Assembly: GCA_045600205.1 (NCBI GenBank)
Contig: JAZRXM010000021.1
Coordinates: 4,069-68,068 of the forward strand
DNA from: Firm-04 sp045600205
Lineage (GTDB): Bacteria > Bacillota > Clostridia > Oscillospirales > Ruminococcaceae
Length of the DNA: 64,000 nucleotides
Direction: 5' to 3'
Below are positions 1-7,411 of the stretch, piece after piece (positions within the stretch are counted from its first letter, which is position 1; each line of letters starts with the position of its first letter). The position numbers were made by a program, and so were the translations under genes. Under the pieces are notes generated by a model, which saw only the letters and a list, made by a program, of their open reading frames with translations, had not been told where the DNA came from and did no database searches.

Positions 1-49
1 AATTTAAGCTGATGATAAACGAACAGCAGCTGATTTGATGGGAAATATA

Positions 50-95
50 CAAGCAGGCACACAGTCTATGAAATCCGTAGGCTGTGTGCCTGTGT
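50..95 (-). terminator. Intrinsic terminator of the SipW/TasA-like operon
   Basis: An 11-bp perfect stem (CAGGCACACAG at 54-64 with its complement at 82-92) lies directly after the stop of the last minus-strand gene of the operon. The following minus-strand sequence is only moderately T-rich, so termination may be partial. Confidence 0.6.
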
Positions 96-674
96 TTAAG
101 CGTTCCATGCATCCTTTATGGCAGCTACGTTGCCTGAATCGGTCGTACCTGCACTCTGAATGCTTTGCGATATGATATTGACATGCAACGTATACCCGTT
201 AACAGGAGCGGCTTTCAGGGGTTCGCAAGAGGTGATCAGTGCGGATGTGGAGGCATTCCCTGCCACCGCCTGTTTATAATACCAATAGCCGTCCGTAGTA
301 TCCTTTGTCCAGTCTGTTTCATTGAATGTGATGGAATAATCCTCTTCATCGGACGGCACAGTTGTATAGACTTTGCCATCTGCATCCTGCCATGTTACCA
401 CAACTGCCGCACGAATGAATACGGAATAATCTGCGGAATTGGTGACTGTGACATTTTCCTTTTTCAGGATATATCCTTCATTTTCGCTGTCCTCGGTGAC
501 AGTTTCGGTAATACTCAGACTCGGTTGGCTTTCGGCAGTAAATGTGTTTACCACAGAACCTGTTGTCATTTTCAGTGCAGCATAGACGATTGTTGTCAAC
601 GCAGAAAGCGCAGTAATGACTGCAAGAACGCTGAAAATACGGATCAGGCGCAATTTTCTGTTGTGTTTCGGCAT
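96..674 (-). CDS. SipW-dependent-type exported protein, camelysin/TasA-like (192 aa)
   Basis: The start at 674 is chosen because AAGGAGG lies about 8 nt upstream; the frame is open further but has no better site. The N-terminus is basic (KHNRKLRLIR), followed by one hydrophobic segment of about 20 residues ending near VYAAL, which is the layout of SipW-cleaved signal peptides. The rest is a small Thr/Ser/Val-rich beta-type domain with a W-Q-D-A-D-G stretch and a W-Y-Y-K motif. It is the last gene of a seven-gene minus-strand operon with two SipW peptidases, so it is probably exported and cleaved there. The exact function is unknown; it may be a minor fibre or surface subunit. Confidence 0.75.
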   Translation of the reverse strand: MPKHNRKLRLIRIFSVLAVITALSALTTIVYAALKMTTGSVVNTFTAESQPSLSITETVTEDSENEGYILKKENVTVTNSADYSVFIRAAVVVTWQDADGKVYTTVPSDEEDYSITFNETDWTKDTTDGYWYYKQAVAGNASTSALITSCEPLKAAPVNGYTLHVNIISQSIQSAGTTDSGNVAAIKDAWNA

Positions 675-744
675 TGTATTGCGCCTCCTTTTCCATCGAT
701 TAAAATGCTGCGAACGATTGTATGTTGAGTATAAGTATGATCGG

Positions 745-1368
745 TTAGGTTTCTTGAGAAACACGGGCAAATGTTTCCGATGCAGTTTCATTTTCGTTTT
801 TCTTATAAAGATACGCATAGAAACTCAGCGAAAAGCTGTCGCCTGCGTATTGATCACTGACGGTTACAAGATTTCCGTCCAGGATTCCGATTGTTCGGGT
901 CGTCGGGGATACTGTCAGATCAGAACCAACGTAAACATACACTTTACCGCCATTTTTTCCGGTCACACCCGAGAGCAAAGACCAGTTATCTGTCAGGCGG
1001 TAGGTTACAGTATCGGGCAAACTGTCGATCACTTCCACGTACAAATATCCCGGAACAGTCGTGCGTTCGGTGACGGTAATAAACGGGTCTTTCGGAATAT
1101 CGACGCCCGGCATCACTTTGTATGCATTCTGATTGACTGCGGCAGTTGTGGTTTTGAGCTGATAGGAGCCATCTGCTTTCCGTTCAGCCGTATGCTCCAG
1201 CAATGTAAGATCCGTAGCAAGAAGCGGGGAAAAATCCACAGTACCCGTCAGTGTAATGTTGGTCACATATTTTGCGCGAAGATTTGTCGCGCCCCAAGCA
1301 CCTCCGAAAAGTAAAACGATACCGCATAGGAGCACAATTCCGCGCATGATTCTGTTGTTTTTGCGCAT
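745..1368 (-). CDS. SipW-dependent-type exported protein (207 aa)
   Basis: It starts at 1368 behind AAGGAGG. Residues 1-30 form a signal segment (MRKNNR, then a hydrophobic run ending in GGAWGATNLRAKYV); the AKYV motif just after the membrane segment is shared with the two neighbouring exported proteins (LLAKYT, TYAKYV) and is typical of SipW substrates. The remaining 170 residues look like a beta-sandwich with many Thr/Val strands and no recognisable catalytic motif. Only 10 bp separate it from the upstream gene, so it is co-transcribed. It is probably a structural or accessory surface protein. Confidence 0.72.
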   Translation of the reverse strand: MRKNNRIMRGIVLLCGIVLLFGGAWGATNLRAKYVTNITLTGTVDFSPLLATDLTLLEHTAERKADGSYQLKTTTAAVNQNAYKVMPGVDIPKDPFITVTERTTVPGYLYVEVIDSLPDTVTYRLTDNWSLLSGVTGKNGGKVYVYVGSDLTVSPTTRTIGILDGNLVTVSDQYAGDSFSLSFYAYLYKKNENETASETFARVSQET

Positions 1369-1378
1369 GATATCCTCC

Positions 1379-1927
1379 TTAATCCACCTGCGTGAACATC
1401 ACTGCAACATCGAAAAAGGTTTTAAAAGAATCCGTATCTCCTGTATAATTTCCCATAATAGCATTGTACGTTTCTTCTGTGATTGTTACTCTGATGTTCT
1501 GTTCGATGCCTGTTGTATTGTTTGCATCCAAGGTGCCGACATTTTTGAATTCCAAGGGCGTCAGACTATCTGCTGTTTTGGTTGTGTCATTGATCGTGAA
1601 ATCTGCACCGATCATAGAGCTGTTCCTGAGAGAAATCGAGATATGATAGGAAACATCTACTTCGGAAGCATTGGTGATTTTCAGCGGATAGTCGAAATAA
1701 AAGATGTTATCTTTTTTGCTTTTGGCAAGATTATATTCCCAGACATCTTCCTCTAGGACTGCCTTCGGTGCAAAAGCTGCAATTCTTGCCGAATGGGTAT
1801 TTTCTCCCTGCGCCGTATATTTTGCGAGCAATCCCGATACAAGATAAAGGGAGATCAGCGTTAAGCACAGCAAAATTGCGGCAAGCTGCAACGGAATATT
1901 CAATTTTCTGCTTGCCTTCTTTACCAT
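1379..1927 (-). CDS. SipW-dependent-type exported protein ending in TQVD (182 aa)
   Basis: The protein has a signal-like N-terminus: MVKKASRK, a hydrophobic segment, then SGLLAKYTAQG. The mature part contains a beta-domain with a YPLKITNASEVDVSYHI-type strand, as in TasA/camelysin proteins. It ends in the tetrapeptide TQVD, exactly as the larger TasA-like protein at 3609-4610 does, which suggests a conserved last strand. It follows the second SipW gene by 6 bp and lies in the same operon. Role inferred: secreted fibre or surface subunit. Confidence 0.75.
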   Translation of the reverse strand: MVKKASRKLNIPLQLAAILLCLTLISLYLVSGLLAKYTAQGENTHSARIAAFAPKAVLEEDVWEYNLAKSKKDNIFYFDYPLKITNASEVDVSYHISISLRNSSMIGADFTINDTTKTADSLTPLEFKNVGTLDANNTTGIEQNIRVTITEETYNAIMGNYTGDTDSFKTFFDVAVMFTQVD

Positions 1928-1933
1928 AACGCA

Positions 1934-2506
1934 TCAACCTTTTCCTTTGTCCTCTGTCACTGTCGTTTCATCTTTCAATCGGCGGATTTCTTCTTTGATC
2001 GCATCCAGATCCTTTTGCGCAGATTCTTTCTTTTTGCGGAAAGAAAGCTCTGTCAGAAGAAAAGCTGCTGCTAACAATATAATCACACCAATCGGCTTTT
2101 TCAGAAAGTTGACCGCTACACCAAGTTTCGGAATCCTTGCCTGAACGACTCCTTTGATGTTTTTGCAGGGGATCGGATCGTCAGCGATATTATTGGCATC
2201 GCCCTGCGTGGTTACGGTGTCCTCGTCCATATTGATGATACGGTGAACGATCAGGTCGTATCCGCTTTGGAATACGACAATATCACCGACATGGTAGGAG
2301 TCTGAATGTTTGACAATGAGAAAGTCATCCACTTGGAGGGCGGGTTCCATGCTGCCTGAGAGGACAATTGCAAATCCATAGCCAAACGGCATCGGCATTG
2401 CATTGCCGACCAGCGTGCTGGCATTCCATGTGTAAAGACGAAAGCCGAGAAGCATACAAATCAGTGAGAGAACGATGATTCGAACGATATTTTTCAGTTT
2501 ATTCAT
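1934..2506 (-). CDS. sipW: Signal peptidase I, SipW/ER type (second copy)
   Basis: This is an integral membrane signal peptidase of 190 aa. It has an N-terminal membrane segment (residues 7-26), the catalytic Ser in VLSGSMEP (Ser52), and His88 in LIVHRI in place of the Lys of ordinary bacterial SPases, which defines the ER/SipW type. The GDANNIADDPIP box and a second hydrophobic segment (about 137-155) follow, with a charged cytoplasmic tail. The ATG at 2506 overlaps the stop of the upstream gene by 8 nt, so translation is probably coupled; an upstream in-frame TTG at 2539 is less likely. It should cleave the exported proteins of this operon. Confidence 0.88.
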   Translation of the reverse strand: MNKLKNIVRIIVLSLICMLLGFRLYTWNASTLVGNAMPMPFGYGFAIVLSGSMEPALQVDDFLIVKHSDSYHVGDIVVFQSGYDLIVHRIINMDEDTVTTQGDANNIADDPIPCKNIKGVVQARIPKLGVAVNFLKKPIGVIILLAAAFLLTELSFRKKKESAQKDLDAIKEEIRRLKDETTVTEDKGKG

Positions 2507-3443
2507 CCGTATTCCTCGATTTTTTCTCTTTTGGTGCAAAAATCAGGGTAAGGAGGAAGATCAGGAATGCACACAGGAAAATGACGAAATACAGACCAAT
2601 TGGCGTATCGTCACCTGTTTTGACCCCCGGAACACCGGAGTGTTCAATTTCAGGGGAAGTGGGGTCCGCATCGCAGGAGGCAATGGTGTTGATCTTGATA
2701 GACAGTGCGAGGTCACCATCGACTGCGAGATTGCCAAGTAAAGTGTCGTATTCATCAATGCCCTGTTCGAAGGGCCATTCCCATTCCAGGGTGTAGATCG
2801 CGTATCTGCCTGCACCGAGAACGCCGTCCTGATTGACATTGTTGAGCAAAAGGACAGGTTCTTTTTCCGCATCGCTGCCCAGCAGATAATTTCTCTGATA
2901 ATCCCAGACACGGCAGCGCACGGGGATATCGAGATCCGTGCCTGAAACCCATGCCTCCATATCCATATGGTAGTCAAGTGCAATGTCGCCTGAATTTTCC
3001 AGTGTAAACGTATACTGATTGGAAGTGCCGGGGGCGATGAGTTTATCTTTGTTGTCCTCCGTACCGACAACCGTGACTTCACCGAGGTCATTGTTATACG
3101 AGAGGTGGAAAATTTCGACGGGGGTTTCCGTTTTCCAGACGGTGTTTTCGTCATAAGCCTTATAAGACGGATTGGCGAGGGGAATGATGCCTGCGGGTTG
3201 GAAACTGCGTCCGCTCATGCCCAATAAGATGCCGGCAGGCTGCTTTTGTTCTGCGATGGCATCCTTGGTGGTCATGGTGAGGGTGGTGGTGCCGTTTGAT
3301 TCGGTTAATGGGATGATATTCTGAAATTGTGTGGTGGAAAAACCACTCACGCGGTCGAACAGGACAATCAGGGATGCAGCTTCGCACACGGCGAGAAGTG
3401 CAAGCGCAGTACCGAGGATTGTGTTTTTTCGCTTCACGACCAT
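2499..3443 (-). CDS. TasA-like surface protein with sortase-like C-terminal anchor (314 aa)
   Basis: The start at 3443 sits behind AAGGAGG. There is an N-terminal hydrophobic segment (residues 8-27), then a beta-rich region. Near residue 230 a motif of the form W-x-W-x-F followed by D-x-x-D-T-x-L-G-x-L-A matches the same motif in the neighbour at 3609-4610, so the two share a domain. The C-terminus reads PGVKTGDDTP, then about 20 hydrophobic residues, then KEKKS: the layout of a cell-wall sorting signal, although the motif is not a canonical LPXTG. I infer an envelope-anchored partner or base of the secreted subunit. No sortase gene is in the window. Confidence 0.72.
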   Translation of the reverse strand: MVVKRKNTILGTALALLAVCEAASLIVLFDRVSGFSTTQFQNIIPLTESNGTTTLTMTTKDAIAEQKQPAGILLGMSGRSFQPAGIIPLANPSYKAYDENTVWKTETPVEIFHLSYNNDLGEVTVVGTEDNKDKLIAPGTSNQYTFTLENSGDIALDYHMDMEAWVSGTDLDIPVRCRVWDYQRNYLLGSDAEKEPVLLLNNVNQDGVLGAGRYAIYTLEWEWPFEQGIDEYDTLLGNLAVDGDLALSIKINTIASCDADPTSPEIEHSGVPGVKTGDDTPIGLYFVIFLCAFLIFLLTLIFAPKEKKSRNTDE

Positions 3444-3523
3444 TGCTGCTCCCTCCTTTGCTGCATATTCTTCGGCATTTACAGCAGCCCGAAGCGCGTT
3501 CAGGCTGCCGAAAATACCGAAGC

Positions 3524-3551
3524 GTGCAGGCACAGCCACAAGTGCCTGCAC
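3524..3551 (-). other. Perfect 10-bp-stem hairpin between the two TasA-like genes
   Basis: GTGCAGGCAC at 3524-3533 is complementary to 3542-3551 with an 8-nt loop. No T-run follows on the minus strand, so it looks more like an mRNA-stabilising or processing element between the major subunit gene and the anchored-protein gene than a full terminator. Confidence 0.45.
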
Positions 3552-3608
3552 CACTTCAAGTATTGATATTATGGAGTCAATTTGTGAAACGAGATGTCAG
3601 TTTAAAGA

Positions 3609-4610
3609 TTAGTCAACCTGTGTTGCAGTAAGGTCAATATTCAAAGTTTCGACTACGCAACCGACTTCGTCGTCACCTTCCAAAACAAGACCATTACTAT
3701 CAACAGTAAGAATGGTAACGGCATCATTATCGTCAACTGAAACAATATCAGTAGTGAAAGTTGCATCTTCCTTATACAAAGCAGCAAGGTCGCCAAGAAT
3801 GGTGTCCATCAAATCGGTATCAGCATCTTTATAAAATGCCCATTCCCACGACAAAGTTTGAGCATTCAAATCAGCTGAAATTGAAGTGTTATTTTTATAC
3901 ACGTACTCATCATCAAAAACATACTTAACACTACCGGTTTTGTTACTGCTATCAAGTGCAATAGCGTCACTTCCGAATGCAAGAGCCCAATCTGCAACAA
4001 TTTCCTTTGCGGTTGTTTTCGAAGCTCCACTAAACACAACTGGATAATAACCATCATCTCCAACTGTTGCAACAGTGTTTAATTGGAAATAAGCAATATC
4101 TGAATCAAAAACTGCATCATCAGTTAACTTGGTATATGACGTTCCGGCAGTACCTGTATATAGCGTATCTTTCAAGGTATCAAACGTACTTGCGTCAACT
4201 TTAACGGGAACCATCAAAGCATATGTTCCAGTTGCAAGATAGACATCCTTACCTTCAATAGAACCAGAAAGCTTATAGTCAACTTCCGGTGTTCCACTAA
4301 TGTTAAAATACATACCTTGATCAGATTTCGTACCAGGTGCTACAACTGCATCATCGTTATAGCTCTTTACACTAATCGCTTTTGCCTCCGCAGTGGCTGA
4401 TGCAGGAGTGTTATCATCAGCACCCAAGTAACTTGAAGAGAAGAGGTTACCAGAGGCAGCAATTACAATGCCCCATTTTGCGACGCGTGCAGTATCACCT
4501 GCGGAACCACCGCTGACATACTTTGCGTATGTGCCGCTGACCGCGCTGGTGGTAAGAAGTGTTGCGATGAGCAACCCGCCGGCTGCTCTCATAGTTTTGA
4601 TTTTCTTCAT
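3609..4610 (-). CDS. TasA-like secreted protein, probable major subunit (333 aa)
   Basis: The N-terminus (MKKIKTMRAAGG, hydrophobic core, SAVSGTYAKYVSGG) is a clear SipW-type signal peptide. The mature protein is acidic, rich in Asp/Thr/Ala and Lys-poor, with a beta-type composition. Near residue 255 it has the W-x-W-x-F / D-T-x-L-G-x-L-A motif shared with the anchored neighbour, and it ends in TQVD. Length and layout agree with TasA/CalY-family fibre proteins, but the family assignment rests on signal, context and motifs only. It is the first substrate gene after the first sipW and is separated from the next gene by a hairpin, as expected for a highly expressed subunit. Confidence 0.75.
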   Translation of the reverse strand: MKKIKTMRAAGGLLIATLLTTSAVSGTYAKYVSGGSAGDTARVAKWGIVIAASGNLFSSSYLGADDNTPASATAEAKAISVKSYNDDAVVAPGTKSDQGMYFNISGTPEVDYKLSGSIEGKDVYLATGTYALMVPVKVDASTFDTLKDTLYTGTAGTSYTKLTDDAVFDSDIAYFQLNTVATVGDDGYYPVVFSGASKTTAKEIVADWALAFGSDAIALDSSNKTGSVKYVFDDEYVYKNNTSISADLNAQTLSWEWAFYKDADTDLMDTILGDLAALYKEDATFTTDIVSVDDNDAVTILTVDSNGLVLEGDDEVGCVVETLNIDLTATQVD

Positions 4611-4743
4611 GATTTAGAACCCCTTTCATTAGGATTTGCCTTTCGGCAAGTTTATTCCTCCCTCGTTCATTTCCCGAAGGAGATGCTTATATATCCATCC
4701 CCGATGTGGCTTTCGAGGGAAGAATAACAAGTGAATGCGAGGA

Positions 4744-5400
4744 TTACTCTGCATCCTCATTGGTGGGTTGCGCAGCTTTCGCCGCTTTGAGTGCTTCCAG
4801 TTCTGCCAGCAGTGCCGCAGTGTCCTCTTGATTTGCCTTATCGAGCTTTCTGCGTCGAATGAGGTCGATGCCGACCAGCAAAATCAGCGGCAAAATCACG
4901 CAGACGATCAGACCGGGTGTTGTCTGCATAAACATGGCGACATTGCCTGCATTCGGAATTTTGGACCGATAGACACCGATTACTTTGTCTGCGGAAACCG
5001 GTGTTGGGTCTGCGATATTGTTCGCGTCACCCTTTGTGCGGTAGGTGGTAACGCCGTTTTCATTCAGCACCTCTATGATTCGGTGCGTCAGGACGCTGTT
5101 GTTCTGACTGTCGGGGTCAAAAAACGATATGACATCGCCGTTTGCAATATCAACGGTTTCCATCTGCTTGACGATGATCAGGTCACCGCTTTGAATCATC
5201 GGTTCCATAGAAGGCGTCAGGACGATCAGGGGGCAATAGCCTCCGAGTTTCGGGATCTCATCTTTATTTGTATAGCTTTTGATGATCAACGTGATATTGA
5301 TGACCAAAATCGGTATCAGAATGATGCAAAGAATCGCTCCGACAATTGTCCACACTTTACTGGCTGCGGTTGTTTTTTCCTGTTTTGAATTCGAACTCAT
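4744..5400 (-). CDS. sipW: Signal peptidase I, SipW/ER type (first copy)
   Basis: 218 aa if it starts at the ATG at 5400, which has AAAGGTGG 6-7 nt upstream; a GTG at 5409 is in frame but overlaps that site. There is a membrane segment at about 17-40, Ser64 in LTPSMEP, His106 in LTHRII, and a GDANNIADPTPVS box, so it is the Ser/His SipW type. A second membrane segment (about 160-180) precedes an Ala/Glu-rich cytoplasmic tail. It differs clearly from the second SipW of the operon, suggesting division of labour. It is the promoter-proximal gene of the operon. Confidence 0.88.
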   Translation of the reverse strand: MSSNSKQEKTTAASKVWTIVGAILCIILIPILVINITLIIKSYTNKDEIPKLGGYCPLIVLTPSMEPMIQSGDLIIVKQMETVDIANGDVISFFDPDSQNNSVLTHRIIEVLNENGVTTYRTKGDANNIADPTPVSADKVIGVYRSKIPNAGNVAMFMQTTPGLIVCVILPLILLVGIDLIRRRKLDKANQEDTAALLAELEALKAAKAAQPTNEDAE

Positions 5401-5493
5401 GTTATCCACCTTTGTGAAAACTTATTTTCATTGTGGGCTTTGCTTTTCTTCATATTCTATAAAATCGAATACTTCCTAATATCCATTATGTAT

Positions 5494-5541
5494 ATTATAG
5501 CACATGAAATTCCACAAATTACCACAAATGACAACTTTGTG
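5494..5541 (-). promoter_or_regulatory. Promoter and repeat operators upstream of sipW
   Basis: On the minus strand an extended -10 (TGTGCTATAAT, 5504-5494) precedes sipW; no good -35 is seen, as expected for an activated promoter. Just upstream, CCACAAAT occurs twice with 10-bp spacing (5512-5519, 5522-5529), and the second copy forms an inverted repeat with TTTGTG at 5536-5541. These are candidate binding sites for the adjacent response regulator. Confidence 0.5.
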
Positions 5542-5628
5542 AAAAAATTGTTAACTTGTATGAAATGGAAAAGCTACATTTGTATAATGTTACGAAAAAG
5601 ACTTGCGTTTTTTAGGAACTATTGTGCG

Positions 5629-6435
5629 TTACGGGTGCTTTTCCACTTCTGCCGCCAAATTGCGGTACGGGCTGTATTTCGCCCAGACATATCCAACCAT
5701 GTACTCATTCGGCAATACCACATTTTGCGCCATACTGCCATTCAGCACATGGAAAAGATCACATTCTACTGCATTTCTGTTTATCCGCAGTTTTTTTCGC
5801 TGCTTCTCTACGATATTCTCATATCCGGCTGAACTCAGGTCTTTGAGCAAATCGTGAATGTACTGCGAAAGTTTTTTCGAGGAATCCGTGTTCAAACCGC
5901 ACATCATCACACGCGTGGCGATGTCGCTTGTGGAAACAAATGCGCCATTTGCATTGACCAGATATGCCAGGATTTCTTTGGAAATGCTTCGTGAGAAATG
6001 CAGTGGTTTGTGCTCGGCATCAAACACTTCAAAGCTGCCGAATGTGCGGATGATCAGCTTATCGGAAGAAATTTCTTCATGCAAAGGTATTCGCAGATGC
6101 TGCAATTCTGACCGAATATTCTGCGCAGAAACCGGCTTTATCAGATACCCGCTTGCATGAATCCGAAACGCCTCCAGTGCATACTGTGTATGCGTGGTTA
6201 CAAAAATGATATTGCAATTCGGCATGGTATTGTTCAAGTGAATTGCCAAATGGAATCCGCTGTCGCCTTTCATGGCTGTTTCCAGCATAGCAATATCGTA
6301 GATTTTACTTTGATTTTCCATGAATTCATCTATGGATTGGAACACATCCACTTCTGCACTTGAAGCAATCGTAGAGAGGATTGTTTTCAGTTTCTCGGAA
6401 GAAGCTATGTCGTTGTCCACAATCAAGATCCTCAT
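5629..6435 (-). CDS. Response regulator with atypical receiver and winged-helix DNA-binding domain (268 aa)
   Basis: Residues 1-120 form a CheY-like receiver: acidic start (ILIVDND), the conserved Thr in IIFVTT and Lys in LIKPVS. The phosphoacceptor position reads MLETAMKG, so the expected Asp is Glu52. Residues 128-230 resemble the winged-helix domain of OmpR/SARP-type regulators (FGSFEVF, then SKEILAYLVN). No histidine kinase lies nearby. The Glu may mimic phosphorylation, giving phosphorylation-independent control. It lies upstream of the SipW/TasA-like operon in the same direction, with repeat operators between, so it is a likely regulator of that operon. Confidence 0.82.
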   Translation of the reverse strand: MRILIVDNDIASSEKLKTILSTIASSAEVDVFQSIDEFMENQSKIYDIAMLETAMKGDSGFHLAIHLNNTMPNCNIIFVTTHTQYALEAFRIHASGYLIKPVSAQNIRSELQHLRIPLHEEISSDKLIIRTFGSFEVFDAEHKPLHFSRSISKEILAYLVNANGAFVSTSDIATRVMMCGLNTDSSKKLSQYIHDLLKDLSSAGYENIVEKQRKKLRINRNAVECDLFHVLNGSMAQNVVLPNEYMVGYVWAKYSPYRNLAAEVEKHP

Positions 6436-6615
6436 GCATAGCTCCTTTCGCTTCCAAAACGAACAACTGATATTTGGATGGAAGAATAAGATTAATATCT
6501 TTTTTATTCTTAATTATAACACACATTGCAACAATTTTCAAGTGCTTTTTATTATATTTTTTCACGAAAAATGACAAAGGGTATATGCTTGCCGATATAT
6601 TACAATTAGTATATT

Positions 6616-6789
6616 ATGCTGACGGCAGACAGCTTTGCGAAGCCGATCGTCACAGTATTTCTATCGGATCTGACCGCATTGGATTCCGGTGTACATTTCA
6701 CGCGCATTCTGATGAGTACGGCATGGCTGATCGGGGCGTTTGCAATTATTCAGAATACCTTGCAGGCGGTAGGTGCGCTTGAACTATAA
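6616..6789 (+). pseudogene. Remnant of a MATE-family efflux pump (about 57 aa)
   Basis: The frame from 6616 reads ADSFAKPIVTVFLSDL, then HFTRILMSTAWLIGAF and IIQNTLQAVGAL before a stop. This matches, by pattern, the central-to-late part of MATE transporters (F-I-D near a helix end, then N-T-L-Q-A-x-G-A). Full MATE proteins have about 450 residues and twelve helices; only about two remain and no ribosome-binding site is seen. It is therefore a decayed fragment. Confidence 0.55.
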
Positions 6790-6795
6790 ATGCAT

Positions 6796-6830
6796 ATAAA
6801 AAGAAAATCCCGGAAAACCGAGATTTTCTT
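6796..6830 (-). terminator. Terminator of tRNA-Leu
   Basis: AAGAAAATC and GATTTTCTT flank a CCGG-AAAA-CCG loop region; on the minus strand the stem is followed by a T-run. It lies 4 bp after the tRNA-Leu 3' end. Confidence 0.75.
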
Positions 6831-6833
6831 GGA

Positions 6834-6915
6834 TGCGGGTAACAGGAGTTGAACCTGCATGTCTTTCGACGCCAGAACCTAAATCTGGTGCGTATGCCAA
6901 TTTCGCCATACCCGC
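6834..6915 (-). tRNA. tRNA-Leu (anticodon TAG)
   Basis: A type II tRNA with acceptor stem GCGGGTA/TACCCGC. The anticodon stem CCAGA/TCTGG encloses the loop TTTAGGT, giving anticodon TAG. There is a long variable arm (CGTCGAAAGACAT) and a T-arm GTTCAACTC. The 3' CCA is not encoded. It reads CUN leucine codons. Confidence 0.95.
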
Positions 6916-6929
6916 ATATTCAGTTGAAG

Positions 6930-6965
6930 GAAAAATAGCGTTGCAGATCAAACCGCAACGCTATT
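6930..6965 (-). terminator. Terminator of the VOC gene, lying between the tRNA-Leu promoter and the tRNA
   Basis: The stem AATAGCGTTGC/GCAACGCTATT has a 10-nt loop and is followed by T5 on the minus strand. It lies 26 bp after the VOC stop but also just downstream of the -10 box of the tRNA promoter, an unusual overlap. Confidence 0.65.
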
Positions 6966-6994
6966 ATTATACACAATTGAGAAGATTTTGTCAA
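6966..6994 (-). promoter_or_regulatory. Consensus sigma-A promoter for tRNA-Leu
   Basis: On the minus strand TTGACA (6994-6989), a 17-bp spacer and TATAAT (6971-6966) are perfect consensus. The -35 box overlaps the VOC stop codon. Confidence 0.8.
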
Positions 6995-7380
6995 GGGGTG
7001 GCTGGAGAAAAGAATTCGATGTCCTCGCCAAGCGGTCCTTTGCAGAAAGCGACGCGGGCGGGGAGCGGCGGTACTGAGGGGATGACAACATCTTTGGGTG
7101 CAACAAAAACCTCGTATCCTGCGGCTTTTACGGCTTCTGCGCACGCATCTGGATTTTCAACGGCAAAAGCAAAATGTCGTATCGCGCCCAGTTCATGAAT
7201 GCTCTCGCCCTTTGTGAAAATTTCCAGCAGTACATTGCCCGCCGCGAGCATGACGCCGTCACACCATTCCCTGACGACGGAAAGTCCGAGCGTATCACGA
7301 TAAAATGCAAGAACTTTCTCATATTCTGCACCCTTTTCACAGTTCATGGAGATATGATGCAATCCTGAGATCAAAGCCAT
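6991..7380 (-). CDS. VOC-family (glyoxalase/dioxygenase fold) protein (129 aa)
   Basis: It contains a start motif GLHHISMNC, the FYRDTLGL element of the first beta-alpha-beta repeat, and GAIRHFAFAV plus DIEFFSP in the second repeat. Metal-ligand candidates are His8 or His9, the His in IRHFAF and the Glu in DIEFF. A single VOC module of this size acts as a homodimer; substrates vary widely (methylglyoxal adducts, antibiotics), so none is assigned. GCGGAGG lies upstream of the ATG. It follows the GH43 gene by 31 bp and may be co-transcribed with it. Confidence 0.8.
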   Translation of the reverse strand: MALISGLHHISMNCEKGAEYEKVLAFYRDTLGLSVVREWCDGVMLAAGNVLLEIFTKGESIHELGAIRHFAFAVENPDACAEAVKAAGYEVFVAPKDVVIPSVPPLPARVAFCKGPLGEDIEFFSPATP

Positions 7381-7411
7381 GGCAAACCTCCGCTATACTA
7401 TTATAATTGTA

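Noticed and set aside
4611..4743. Possible c-di-GMP riboswitch before the TasA-like gene
   Set aside because: A GAAA-capped hairpin (TTGCCGAAAGGCAA) and a long CCCTCG/CGAGGG pairing are present, but the conserved c-di-GMP-I core could not be found.
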